DNA from: an uncultured Nitrosomonadales bacterium
Lineage (GTDB): Bacteria; Pseudomonadota; Gammaproteobacteria; Burkholderiales; Gallionellaceae
Length of the DNA stretch: 35,633 bases
Reading direction: 5' to 3'
Assembly: GCA_903873725.1 (NCBI GenBank)
Contig: CAIQPV010000514.1
Location: 1-35,633, forward strand
Shown piece by piece: positions 26,638 through 35,113 of this stretch (the first letter of the stretch is position 1; each line of letters begins with the position of its first letter). Below the pieces are notes generated by a model. It did no database searches. It was not told the DNA's origin and worked only from the letters and a program-made list of their open reading frames with translations. Position numbers and translations under genes: made by a program.

Positions 26638-27189
26638 ATGCAGGCTACGACCACTGAGTATGGAAAAGTTCTGCTGCCGATTGCGCGCGCCGCAATTTCC
26701 TGCGCGCTGAATGTGCCCAAAAAAACGGACGAAACCGCGCCGTGGCTGGCCGAGCATGGCGCCTGCTTTGTCACCCTCACCCAACACGGTGCATTGCGCG
26801 GCTGCATCGGTTCACTTGAAGCTCACCGCCCTCTGCTTGATGACGTCAGGAGCAACGCCGTGTCCGCCGCCCTGCATGACCCGCGTTTTATGCCGCTGAG
26901 CGCGGCGGAACTCGACATCACCAAGGTCGAGGTTTCGCTGCTGTCGCCGCCTCAGGTAATGGTCTTCAGGAACGAGGCCGATGCGCTGGCGCAGCTGCGC
27001 CCCAATGTGGACGGAGTGATATTCCAGTATGGACGGTATCGCAGCACATTCCTGCCACAAGTGTGGGAACAATTGCCGCAGCCGCAGCAGTTCATCGCGC
27101 ATCTGAAACAAAAAGCAGGCCTGCCCGCAGATTTCTGGTCGCCTGAGGTAAAACTCTCGCGCTATACCGTGGAGAAATGGAAAGAGTGA
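26638..27189 (+). CDS. AmmeMemoRadiSam system protein A (AMMECR1 family)
   Basis: 183-residue AMMECR1-domain protein, the 'A' component of the AmmeMemoRadiSam system, whose biochemical role is unknown. The diagnostic LRGCIG lies at residues 53-58, followed by DPRF (81-84) and the beta-rich core VEVSLLSPP. The ATG at 26638 is chosen over an earlier in-frame start at 26608 because GGGAG stands 8 bases upstream and homology begins there. The radical SAM component follows in the same direction, but 147 bp later, with a short inverted-repeat element in between. The Memo-like 'B' component is not in the window. Confidence 0.9.
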   Translation: MQATTTEYGKVLLPIARAAISCALNVPKKTDETAPWLAEHGACFVTLTQHGALRGCIGSLEAHRPLLDDVRSNAVSAALHDPRFMPLSAAELDITKVEVSLLSPPQVMVFRNEADALAQLRPNVDGVIFQYGRYRSTFLPQVWEQLPQPQQFIAHLKQKAGLPADFWSPEVKLSRYTVEKWKE

Positions 27190-27197
27190 AGCATGCT

Positions 27198-27331
27198 TAC
27201 CTTTAAAAATCCACATTTCATCCCAACTGCTGCGTTGCTGAAAAAATTTCTTGCTTACAATCACCTATATGTGGCGCTGCAAAATTTTTCCCGCGCCTTG
27301 CATTTGGGCGAACTCTGAATTTTTAAAGGTA
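27198..27331. mobile_element. TA-flanked inverted-repeat element (MITE-like), about 130 bp
   Basis: TACCTTTAAAAAT (27198-27210) and ATTTTTAAAGGTA (27319-27331) are perfect 13-bp inverted repeats around a 108-bp AT-rich, non-coding interior. The outermost bases are TA on each side, as for a TA target duplication of IS630/Tc1-mariner-type elements. The element fills nearly the whole gap between the AMMECR1 and radical SAM genes. Its right end provides AAAGG (27325-27329), 7 bases before the radical SAM ATG. I cannot see other copies within the window, so mobility is inferred from structure only. Confidence 0.5.
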
Positions 27332-27336
27332 CCCAA

Positions 27337-28431
27337 ATGGATGCTCCCATTCTTGCAGATCAGCACCACCCGGCCAAACACTGGCACCAGCTGGACGACG
27401 GACGCCTGCAATGCGACATCTGCCCGCGCGACTGCAAGCTGCACGAGGGGCAGCGGGGTGCCTGTTTCGTTCGCGGCATGGCGGATGGGCAGATGGTACT
27501 TACCACTTATGGCCGTTCGTCCGGTTTCTGCATTGACCCTATCGAAAAAAAGCCGCTCAATCATTTCTTTCCCGGTTCCAGCGTATTTTCGTTTGGCACT
27601 GCCGGGTGCAATCTGGCCTGCAAGTTCTGCCAGAATTGGGATATTTCAAAATCACGCGATATGGACCGCGTGATGGATCGGGCGACACCGCAAGCCATTG
27701 CCCGGTCAGCAACGGCGCACGGCAGCAAGAGCGTGGCTTTTACCTACAACGACCCGGTAGTATTTTTTGAGTATGCGCTGGATTCGGCGGACGCCTGCCA
27801 TGAGCAGGGACTGAAGACCGTGGCCGTGACCGCCGGTTACATTCATGCAGCGCCGAGGCGTGAGTTCTACGCCAAAATGGATGCCGCCAACATCGACCTC
27901 AAAGGTTTCACCGATGAATTCTACGTCAAGCTTACCGGCGCACATTTGCAGCCGGTGCTGGATACACTGGTGTATGTCCACCACGACACCGATTGCTGGC
28001 TGGAAATCACCACCCTGCTGATCCCCGGCTTCAACGATTCCGATGCGGAACTTGCGGCCCTGACAAAATGGGTCATGCAGGAATTGGGGCCGGATGTACC
28101 GCTGCACTTTTCCGCTTTCCACCCGGACTGGAAGATGAGGGACGTACCGCCCACACCGCCCGCCACTTTGACCCGCGCCCGCCGCATCGCGCTGGATGCC
28201 GGCCTGCACCATGTCTATACCGGCAACGTGCACGACATCGGAGGCGGCACTACGTTCTGCGCATCGTGCCACACTCCGCTGATCGTGCGCGACTGGTACC
28301 AAATCAACGAATATATTTTGACAGAAATTGGAGCCTGTCCAAAATGCGGTAACGCATTGGCAGGCCATTTCGGTAGATTTGAGAAGCAGTTTGGCAGGCA
28401 ACGCATTCCCGTCGCCGTGGCGGGAAGGTGA
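27337..28431 (+). CDS. AmmeMemoRadiSam system radical SAM enzyme
   Basis: 364-residue radical SAM protein of the AmmeMemoRadiSam type, related to the PflA activase group. The [4Fe-4S] motif is CNLACKFC (C91, C95, C98). Additional cysteine pairs are CDICPRDC at the N-terminus (26-33), C43, and a C-terminal zinc-ribbon-like CASC (308-311) and CPKC (334-337), which are typical of this family. The conserved VAFTYNDPVVFFEY and the C-terminal HFSAFHPDWKM also fit. The ATG at 27337 uses AAAGG from the end of the inverted-repeat element as its Shine-Dalgarno. The product and substrate are unknown; co-occurrence with AMMECR1 and Memo proteins suggests a modification of a protein or small molecule. Confidence 0.9.
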   Translation: MDAPILADQHHPAKHWHQLDDGRLQCDICPRDCKLHEGQRGACFVRGMADGQMVLTTYGRSSGFCIDPIEKKPLNHFFPGSSVFSFGTAGCNLACKFCQNWDISKSRDMDRVMDRATPQAIARSATAHGSKSVAFTYNDPVVFFEYALDSADACHEQGLKTVAVTAGYIHAAPRREFYAKMDAANIDLKGFTDEFYVKLTGAHLQPVLDTLVYVHHDTDCWLEITTLLIPGFNDSDAELAALTKWVMQELGPDVPLHFSAFHPDWKMRDVPPTPPATLTRARRIALDAGLHHVYTGNVHDIGGGTTFCASCHTPLIVRDWYQINEYILTEIGACPKCGNALAGHFGRFEKQFGRQRIPVAVAGR

Positions 28432-28543
28432 GCGCAACAAGTAGTTTAAGAGCCGACGCCGCTAACAAAATGTCGCTTTTATAGTGTTACTCTGCCCCCA
28501 ATATTGCTATGATTAACTTGATCGACAGCTTGAGGAGATTAAG

Positions 28544-28783
28544 ATGATCGCAATAGCCCCTGCACTGATTCTGAAACTGCAACAACTGCCTCCGCAGCGG
28601 CTGGCCGAGGTGGAAGATTTTGTGGAGTTTTTAGCAGCGCGCGAGATGCGCTCCGCTGCTGGAATACGACTGGGTGAATCGCTCGCCAAACTTGACGCAT
28701 TGAACCTGCCCCCGCTCTCCGATGATGAGATCAACGCCGAGATTCAGGCAGCCCGCCAAGAACGGGCAGCGCAGCGCACTTGA
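28544..28783 (+). CDS. Putative antitoxin of a PIN-domain toxin-antitoxin module
   Basis: 79-residue protein with an N-terminal helix pair, QLPPQRLAEVEDFVEFLAAREM, of the DUF2281-like kind often found as an antitoxin, and an acidic/alanine-rich C-terminal tail (DEINAEIQAARQERAAQ) suited to wrap the toxin. GAGGAG lies ideally before the ATG at 28544. Its stop overlaps the start of the PIN gene by 4 bases. The function is inferred from the pairing; no DNA-binding motif is clear. Confidence 0.78.
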   Translation: MIAIAPALILKLQQLPPQRLAEVEDFVEFLAAREMRSAAGIRLGESLAKLDALNLPPLSDDEINAEIQAARQERAAQRT

Positions 28784-29211
28784 TCGTGCGGGTTGTGCTC
28801 GATACTAACACGCTGGTCTCTGGCGTAATCTCGGCAGGCGGTCCGCCGCGTCGCCTGCTCGACGGAGCAAGAACACAAGCTTTCGAAATGTGCAGCAGCA
28901 CCGTGCTACTGGCGGAATTGTTTGAAGTGCTCTCCCGCGAGAAATTCGCCGCGCGCTTGGCTCAAGCCGGTTTGACACCGCTGAGCATCGTCGGGGAATT
29001 GCGGCGCATGGCGCACATGGTTGTGCCAGACAATGTGCCGCGTGTAATTGAGAACGACCCGGACGATGACCATGTCGTCGCCTGCGCCGTGGCGGAACAA
29101 GCGGATTTTATCGTCTCGGGCGACAAACACCTGCACAGCCTTGGCGCTCAATACAAGGGTATTCGCATCGTCAGCCCAGCCGATGCATTGGAATTTATTA
29201 AGGCAGTGTGA
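28780..29211 (+). CDS. PIN-domain toxin (putative ribonuclease)
   Basis: 143-residue PIN-family nuclease of the putative toxin-antitoxin type. Acidic catalytic residues are visible: D8 in VVLDTNTLVSG, E46 in LLAELFEVL, one of the aspartates in NDPDDDHVVACA (about 95-97), and D115 in VSGDKHL. These would bind Mg2+ for RNA cleavage. The start is a TTG at 28780 overlapping the antitoxin stop (TTGA), indicating translational coupling; a GTG at 28786 is the alternative. The order antitoxin-toxin is typical of VapBC-like operons. Confidence 0.88.
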   Translation: MIVRVVLDTNTLVSGVISAGGPPRRLLDGARTQAFEMCSSTVLLAELFEVLSREKFAARLAQAGLTPLSIVGELRRMAHMVVPDNVPRVIENDPDDDHVVACAVAEQADFIVSGDKHLHSLGAQYKGIRIVSPADALEFIKAV

Positions 29212-29254
29212 TTATTGGTAAACCATTATAGATGTCGTAGCTCGGATAAAACGC

Positions 29255-29340
29255 AGCACGCGTAGCGCCGTATGTATTTTCATGCGGTTCAATGCACTAC
29301 GCCCTTCGACTGCGCTCAGGACAGGCTTATTGCACCCTAC
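29255..29340. repeat. Possible dispersed intergenic repeat remnant
   Basis: The gap between the toxin-antitoxin pair and sucD holds a segment containing CCCTTCGACTGCGCTCAGGACAGGCTTATTGCACCC, a wording I associate with intergenic repeats in proteobacterial genomes, and a direct GCACTACGC/GCACCCTAC similarity. No second copy is inside the window, so this is recognition from memory only. No gene is supported here. Confidence 0.25.
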
Positions 29341-29374
29341 ACGAATTTTCTATTTGAAGCGAAAGCTAATCAAA

Positions 29375-29408
29375 AACGGGGATGCCCAAATTGTGAGCAA
29401 TCCCCGTT
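29375..29408 (-). terminator. Rho-independent terminator of sucCD
   Basis: On the minus strand, AACGGGGAT (29408 to 29400) pairs perfectly with ATCCCCGTT (29383 to 29375) around a 16-base loop, and the stem runs into TTTTTG. It begins 11 bases after the sucD stop codon. Stem length, GC content and T tract make it a convincing intrinsic terminator. Confidence 0.85.
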
Positions 29409-29419
29409 CCGCGACGCAA

Positions 29420-30298
29420 TTACGAGATAAGACGACGCATCACTTTACCCATATCGGCCGGGTTGCGGGTAATGTGGATGCCGCATTCTTCCATCACCGC
29501 CAATTTGTCTTCGGCGCCGCCCTGGCCGCCGGAAATGATTGCCCCGGCATGTCCCATGCGCTTGCCTGGCGGCGCGGTAATGCCCGCAATGAACCCGACC
29601 ACCGGTTTACGCATGTTGTCCTTGATCCAGCGCGCGCATTCTTCTTCGTCGGTGCCGCCAATCTCACCCACCATGATGACCGCATCGGTTTCCGGGTCGT
29701 CGTTGAACAGTTTCAACACATCTATATGCTTCAAGCCGTTAATCGGATCACCGCCGATACCGACACAGGAAGATTGCCCCAGCCCCAGGGCGGAGAGTTG
29801 ACCCACCGCCTCATAGGTCAACGTGCCGGAGCGTGACACCACGCCGATGCGACCTTTTTTATGAATGTGGCCCGGCATGATGCCGATCTTGATTTCTTCC
29901 GGAGTAATCAGTCCCGGACAGTTCGGCCCGATCAGCACAGTACGTTTGCCCTGCATCTTGTAACGCGTTTTCAGCATGTCGTGTACCGGGATGCCTTCGG
30001 TGATGCAGATTACCAGATCCAGATCGGCTTCGACGGCTTCGTCAATCGCGGCAGCGGCATAGGGAGGCGGCACATAAATTACCGACACCGTGGCGCCGGT
30101 CTGCGCCTTGGCATCCTTCACGCTGTTGTAAATAGGGATGCCTTCGAAGCTTTGTCCCGCTTTACCCGGCGTTACACCCGCGACGAAACACTGTGCGCCA
30201 TTCGCATAGGCCTTGCTGTTGATCGTATGAAACTGACCGACCTTGCCGGTCATGCCTTGGGTCATTACTCTTGTGTTTTTGTTAATCAGGATTGCCAT
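29420..30298 (-). CDS. sucD: Succinyl-CoA synthetase alpha subunit
   Basis: Alpha subunit of ADP/GDP-forming succinate-CoA ligase in the TCA cycle. The 292-residue protein has the N-terminal CoA-binding Rossmann region ([11 protein letters not shown], 14-24), the [11 protein letters not shown] segment (123-133), and the phosphohistidine site in [13 protein letters not shown], with His250. Length is normal. It starts 2 bp after the sucC stop and has GGGAAAT as Shine-Dalgarno. A terminator follows. Confidence 0.98.
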   Translation of the reverse strand: MAILINKNTRVMTQGMTGKVGQFHTINSKAYANGAQCFVAGVTPGKAGQSFEGIPIYNSVKDAKAQTGATVSVIYVPPPYAAAAIDEAVEADLDLVICITEGIPVHDMLKTRYKMQGKRTVLIGPNCPGLITPEEIKIGIMPGHIHKKGRIGVVSRSGTLTYEAVGQLSALGLGQSSCVGIGGDPINGLKHIDVLKLFNDDPETDAVIMVGEIGGTDEEECARWIKDNMRKPVVGFIAGITAPPGKRMGHAGAIISGGQGGAEDKLAVMEECGIHITRNPADMGKVMRRLIS

Positions 30299-30300
30299 TA

Positions 30301-31467
30301 TTAATTTCCCTTCGCAGCAGCTACAACCTTTTCAGCCGCATCCGCCATATCGCTGCCGGAAATAATCGGCAGGCCGGAATCAGCCAGAATTTTTTTGCCC
30401 AGTTCCACATTCGTGCCTTCCAAGCGCACCACCAGAGGCACGTTCAGATGCACCTCGCGTGCCGCTGCCACCACCCCTTCGGCGATCACATCGCAGCGCA
30501 TGATACCGCCGAAAATATTCACCAGAATGGCCCGCAGATTGGGATTTTTCAGCATCAGCTTGAATGCCTCGGTAACTTTCTCCGTGGTTGCGCCACCGCC
30601 CACATCAAGGAAGTTGGCCGGGCTGCCGCCGTATAACTTGATGATATCCATGGTTGCCATCGCCAGCCCCGCGCCATTCACCAGACAGCCGATGTTTCCG
30701 TCGAGCGGGATGTAACTGAGATCGAATTTCGAAGCTTCGATTTCAGCGGGATCTTCTTCATCAAGGTCGCGATACGCGACAATATCAGGACGGCGATACA
30801 GCGCATTGCTGTCGAAATTGAATTTTGCATCCAATGCCCGCACATGCTGGTCGCCCGTAAGAACCAGCGGATTGATTTCCGCCAGCATCGCGTCCTTTTC
30901 AACGAAAGCGCGATACAAACCTTTGAGGACATCGCGCGCTTCAACCAGCGCCGCCTCGGGTATGCCTATTTTGCGCGAAATATCGTCCGATTCGGCATCG
31001 GTCAGGCCCGCTACCGGGTCTATCCATATCTTGTGAATTTTTTCCGGAGTGTGCGCGGCAACATGTTCAATGTCCATGCCTCCCTCGCTGCTCGCCATCA
31101 GCACCACGCGCTGTTTGCTGCGGTCTATCACTGCGGCAACGTAATATTCCTTGACGATGGCAGCGCCTTCCTCGATCAGCAAGCGCCTGACTTTCTGCCC
31201 TTCAGCGCCGGTCTGATGGGTTACCAGTTGCATGCCCAGAATCTGGCCCGCGTATTCGCGTACCTGATCCAGCGACTTCGCCACTTTCACACCGCCGCCC
31301 TTGCCTCGTCCGCCGGCATGAATCTGGGCTTTCACCACCCACACCGAACCGCCCAATTGCTGGGCCGCAGCCACTGCCTCATCAACACTGAAACAAGCTA
31401 TGCCCCGTGGAGTTGGTACGCCAAATTGACGCAATATTTCTTTACCTTGGTATTCGTGAATTTTCAT
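30301..31467 (-). CDS. sucC: Succinyl-CoA synthetase beta subunit
   Basis: Nucleotide-binding beta subunit, partner of SucD. The 388-residue protein has an N-terminal ATP-grasp domain starting [18 protein letters not shown], with [16 protein letters not shown] and [10 protein letters not shown], and a C-terminal ligase domain with [27 protein letters not shown] and [10 protein letters not shown], which contacts CoA and the phosphohistidine. AGGG precedes the ATG at 31467. It leads the two-gene operon and is divergent from the dehydrogenase at 31766, with 298 bp between them. Confidence 0.98.
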   Translation of the reverse strand: MKIHEYQGKEILRQFGVPTPRGIACFSVDEAVAAAQQLGGSVWVVKAQIHAGGRGKGGGVKVAKSLDQVREYAGQILGMQLVTHQTGAEGQKVRRLLIEEGAAIVKEYYVAAVIDRSKQRVVLMASSEGGMDIEHVAAHTPEKIHKIWIDPVAGLTDAESDDISRKIGIPEAALVEARDVLKGLYRAFVEKDAMLAEINPLVLTGDQHVRALDAKFNFDSNALYRRPDIVAYRDLDEEDPAEIEASKFDLSYIPLDGNIGCLVNGAGLAMATMDIIKLYGGSPANFLDVGGGATTEKVTEAFKLMLKNPNLRAILVNIFGGIMRCDVIAEGVVAAAREVHLNVPLVVRLEGTNVELGKKILADSGLPIISGSDMADAAEKVVAAAKGN

Positions 31468-31562
31468 AATTGACCCTGTATTAATCGCTCACCTGAATCG
31501 TCCCTGTTTCAACCGTGTGGATTTTACAGAATAATTTCGAAAGACGCAGAGGATTGTAAGAA

Positions 31563-31609
31563 TAGTGGAGAATCCCAAGGGGGATTATCAGGTAAATAAA
31601 AATCCACTA
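31563..31609. repeat. Nested inverted repeats in the sucC/dehydrogenase divergent region
   Basis: TAGTGGA (31563-31569) matches TCCACTA (31603-31609) in inverted orientation. Inside it, AATCCC (31571-31576) pairs with GGGATT (31581-31586). Together they could form a branched structure or operator sites in the only control region between sucC and the dehydrogenase gene. Nothing else is evident in that gap. Confidence 0.35.
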
Positions 31610-31765
31610 CACATAATAACGGTTATTTCTGTGCCAAAAGATTATCATTGACTAGTTTCGTTCCTGAAAATATTATCCGGGAAGAAATTTCCGAAAAGAT
31701 AATCATGGAAGGGTAATGTCGTTCTTAATCGCATTTCAGATGCCATTGATGGATGATTGGAAAAA

Positions 31766-32611
31766 ATGTCAACAAGGAATATCTCTGTTTTGGGTTTGGG
31801 AATCATCGGAAGTACGTGGGCGAAAAATCTGATCGCCGACGGACATACGGTGCGGTGCTGGAACCGGACACCGAAAGACTTTCCCAACTATTATGCCGCC
31901 ATCCAGGATGCTGTGGATCAGGCTGACGTGATATTCATCCTTGTCACCGACCCGCCTGCCGTTCAGACCATCCTGGAGCAAATAAAATCCAAACTCGGGC
32001 CCGGGCAGTTGGTTATCCAATCGAGCACAATCTCCGCCAAATGGACGCGCCTTTTTGCCGAACAAGTGCAGGGAACCGGGGCATGGTATCTCGAAGCGCC
32101 ATTTACCGGGAGCAAAATCGCGGCCGAACAACGGCAGACGGTTTATTATTTGGGCGGCGATCCCGAAATAATCGAGAAGGCGCGTCCTATTCTCGAACCC
32201 ATATCGAGCGCCATTTTGCACATTGGGCCGCTGGGTTCCGCTTCCACGCTGAAGCTAGCCATGAATGTCAACATCGCCGGAGTTGCCCAAATGCTGTGCG
32301 AAAGCCTCATATTGTGCAGGAAGGCGGGGATTCCGGACGACATCTATTTCAGTGCCCTGGACCGTAATGCTTCACATTCCGGTGTGTCTGATCTCAAAAA
32401 ACCCAAATTGCGCCAGCACGATTACAGCCCGCAGTTTTCTCTGAAAAACATGGCAAAAGATCTCCGGCTGGCAATCGAAACCGCTGCGGAGCTTTCGCTG
32501 ACACTTGAACAAACCGAACATCTCAATAACATCTACGATCAGGGGATGTCCGCCGGGTGGTCCAATGATGATTTTATCGGGCTGGTGCGACTCCTGGACA
32601 AGGAAGCATGA
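31766..32611 (+). CDS. Beta-hydroxyacid dehydrogenase, glyoxylate/succinic-semialdehyde reductase type
   Basis: 281-residue NAD(P)H-dependent enzyme of the 3-hydroxyisobutyrate dehydrogenase superfamily. The Rossmann motif is LGLGIIGSTWA (9-19), and the NRTP after beta-2 (33-36) suggests NADPH. The substrate region reads EAPFTGSKIAAE (110-121), reminiscent of the SGSKKPAE signature of GLYR-type reductases, and the catalytic lysine is K163 in TLKLAMN. The family reduces glyoxylate, succinic semialdehyde or tartronate semialdehyde. Neighbours sucCD and malate synthase G use the same metabolites, which supports this, but the substrate is inference. The ATG at 31766 is chosen over an in-frame TTG at 31757. 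Confidence 0.85.
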   Translation: MSTRNISVLGLGIIGSTWAKNLIADGHTVRCWNRTPKDFPNYYAAIQDAVDQADVIFILVTDPPAVQTILEQIKSKLGPGQLVIQSSTISAKWTRLFAEQVQGTGAWYLEAPFTGSKIAAEQRQTVYYLGGDPEIIEKARPILEPISSAILHIGPLGSASTLKLAMNVNIAGVAQMLCESLILCRKAGIPDDIYFSALDRNASHSGVSDLKKPKLRQHDYSPQFSLKNMAKDLRLAIETAAELSLTLEQTEHLNNIYDQGMSAGWSNDDFIGLVRLLDKEA

Positions 32612-32721
32612 AACCACCGGGTGCGTCTGGCCCGGACAGACCACCAGGCCGCCAGTGGTAGTACTTGGACACACTCAGTGCGAATTGATTTTCAAAAGTG
32701 AACGGCATTGCCGATAGCAAC

Positions 32722-32727
32722 AGGAGG
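32722..32727 (+). promoter_or_regulatory. Strong ribosome binding site that fixes the TTG start of glcB
   Basis: AGGAGG stands 8 bases before TTG at 32736. No in-frame ATG exists near the N-terminus of malate synthase, and homology begins at this TTG ([10 protein letters not shown]), so the site decides the start. Confidence 0.85.
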
Positions 32728-32735
32728 CCCATACC

Positions 32736-34961
32736 TTGACCACACGCATCCACTGCCACAACCTTCAGGTCGCCACTGTTTTATACCGCTTCATCGAAGA
32801 CAAAGTTCTGCCGGGGACCGGCATCGACAGCGACCGTTTCTGGAGCGGCTTCGACGCGCTTGTCAACGAACTGACACCCAAGAATATCGCCCTGCTGGCC
32901 GAGCGCGATCGCCTGCAAACCGAGCTGGATCAATGGCACCGCGCCAATCCGGGTCCGATCCGCGACATTCCTGCCTATCGTTCACATCTGGAGTCAATTG
33001 CTTATCTTGCACCACGCCCGGACAAGATCACGGTAACCACCACCAACGTCGACGCGGAACTTTCTCTGCAAGCCGGACCTCAACTGGTCGTGCCGATACT
33101 CAATGCCCGCTACGCCCTTAATGCAGCTAATGCGCGCTGGGGTTCGCTGTACGATGCGCTGTACGGCACCGATGCACTGCCGGAAACGAATGGGGCCACC
33201 AAATCCAGTGCAACAGGTGCCGGTTACAATCCGGTGCGAGGCGCAAAAGTGATCGCCTTCGCGCGGAACTTTCTGGACCAGGCCGCACCTCTTGCAACCG
33301 GTTCACACCGTGATTCGACCGCCTACTTCGTCGATAATGGCAAGCTCGTTGTCAAACTCAATGATGGCAATCTCACCGGCTTGGCGGACGCAACCCGATT
33401 TATCGGTTATCAAGGCGACTCCGCCGCACCTTCCTCGATACTGTTAAAAAATAATGCGTTACACATCGATATCCTGATTGATCGCAATCAAATCATTGGC
33501 AGGGATGATGCCGCCGGTGTCAATGACATTGTGATCGAATCCGCACTCTCCACCATCCTCGACCTGGAAGACTCGGTCGCTGTGGTTGACGCTGATGACA
33601 AGGTTGCGGCCTATAACAACTGGCTGGGTATGCTGAAAGGTACGCTGGTTGAAAATGTCACAAAAGGTGCTAAAACCTTCACCCGCAGCCTGAACCGGGA
33701 TCGCCGCTACACCGCAGGCATTGGCGCGGCGGATGCATCCGATGGCGTGGTCACCCTGCACGGGCGCTCCCTGCTTTTCCTGCGCAATGTCGGCCACCTG
33801 ATGACCAACTCTGCCATCCTGTGCCGCGATGGCAAGGAAATTCATGAGGGCATTTTGGATGCCGTCGTCACCGTGGCTATTGCGCTGCATGATTTGCAGC
33901 GTGGCGACCAAAGCGGAAACATACGCAACTCACGCACCGGCTCGGTTTATATCGTCAAGCCCAAGATGCACGGTCCGGCTGAAGTTGCTTTCGCCAATGA
34001 ACTTTTCGGTCGTGTCGAAGCACTGCTCGGGTTGCCGCCCAATACCGTCAAACTCGGCATCATGGATGAAGAGCGACGTACCAGTGTCAATCTGAAAGCA
34101 TGTATCGGCCAAGCCGGCGCGCGTCTGGCTTTCATTAACACCGGCTTCCTCGACCGCACAGGCGATGAAATGCACACCGCCATGCAAGCCGGCCCGATGT
34201 TGCGCAAGGGCGACATGAAATCCAGCACATGGCTGAACGCTTATGAACGCAGCAATGTGCTGGTCGGTTTGTCCTGTGGATTGCGTGGCCGCGCCCAAAT
34301 CGGCAAAGGTATGTGGGCCATGCCGGATCTGATGGCTGACATGCTGGAACAAAAAATCTCCCACCCCAAAGCCGGTGCCAACACTGCCTGGGTACCCTCG
34401 CCCACCGCCGCCACTTTGCACGCATTGCACTACCACCAAATCAACGTCGCGGCGATCCAGCAGGAAATGGAAAAGATTGATGACACTGCGGAACTCGACC
34501 GCCTGCTCAATGGCTTGCTGGAAATCCCCGTGGTCGCACAAGCAAAATGGTCCGCCACCGAAATTGCGCAAGAGCTTGACAACAATGCGCAGGGTATCCT
34601 GGGTTATGTTGTACGCTGGATTGACCAGGGTATTGGTTGCTCAAAAGTACCTGATATCCACAATATCGGCCTGATGGAAGATCGCGCCACGCTGCGAATT
34701 TCCAGCCAGCACATCGCCAACTGGCTGCTGCATGGAGTGGTTACCGCAGAACAGGTTCAAGAAACCATGCAGCGCATGGCCCAAGTGGTCGATAGCCAGA
34801 ATGCCGGCGACCCGCTGTACAAACCTATGGCACCCGACTTTGCCAACTCGGCAGCGTTCTGTGCCGCCAGCGATCTGGTATTCAAAGGATTGGCGCAACC
34901 CAGCGGTTACACTGAACCGCTTCTCCATGCGTGGCGCCTGAAAGTAAAGACAAAGGCCTGA
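32736..34961 (+). CDS. glcB: Malate synthase G
   Basis: Condenses glyoxylate with acetyl-CoA to malate. The 741-residue monomeric G-form has the N-terminal clasp, the insert with [18 protein letters not shown], the barrel motifs [18 protein letters not shown] (glyoxylate/acetyl-CoA arginine region), [17 protein letters not shown], the Mg2+ motif [18 protein letters not shown], and the C-terminal [14 protein letters not shown] with the catalytic aspartate region before it. Length fits GlcB. It starts with TTG, with a perfect AGGAGG. It lies 124 bp after the glyoxylate-type reductase in the same direction. Isocitrate lyase is not nearby, so glyoxylate may come from glycolate oxidation rather than the glyoxylate shunt. 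Confidence 0.97.
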   Translation: MTTRIHCHNLQVATVLYRFIEDKVLPGTGIDSDRFWSGFDALVNELTPKNIALLAERDRLQTELDQWHRANPGPIRDIPAYRSHLESIAYLAPRPDKITVTTTNVDAELSLQAGPQLVVPILNARYALNAANARWGSLYDALYGTDALPETNGATKSSATGAGYNPVRGAKVIAFARNFLDQAAPLATGSHRDSTAYFVDNGKLVVKLNDGNLTGLADATRFIGYQGDSAAPSSILLKNNALHIDILIDRNQIIGRDDAAGVNDIVIESALSTILDLEDSVAVVDADDKVAAYNNWLGMLKGTLVENVTKGAKTFTRSLNRDRRYTAGIGAADASDGVVTLHGRSLLFLRNVGHLMTNSAILCRDGKEIHEGILDAVVTVAIALHDLQRGDQSGNIRNSRTGSVYIVKPKMHGPAEVAFANELFGRVEALLGLPPNTVKLGIMDEERRTSVNLKACIGQAGARLAFINTGFLDRTGDEMHTAMQAGPMLRKGDMKSSTWLNAYERSNVLVGLSCGLRGRAQIGKGMWAMPDLMADMLEQKISHPKAGANTAWVPSPTAATLHALHYHQINVAAIQQEMEKIDDTAELDRLLNGLLEIPVVAQAKWSATEIAQELDNNAQGILGYVVRWIDQGIGCSKVPDIHNIGLMEDRATLRISSQHIANWLLHGVVTAEQVQETMQRMAQVVDSQNAGDPLYKPMAPDFANSAAFCAASDLVFKGLAQPSGYTEPLLHAWRLKVKTKA

Positions 34962-35113
34962 GTATTGTCAAACACGGGAAAGGCCAAAATAGCATTTGTT
35001 TTGTGAATTCGAACCCGAAAAACTCAGAACGAAATATCAAGGGAACCTCATATCTGGTTTTCCCTTCGTGTTAGCATTCGCGGATAACTAAAATATGCTG
35101 ACAGGAAACCCAA

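Noticed and set aside
35008-35016. TTCGAACCC, similar to a tRNA T-loop
   Set aside because: No acceptor, D or anticodon arms can be built around it.
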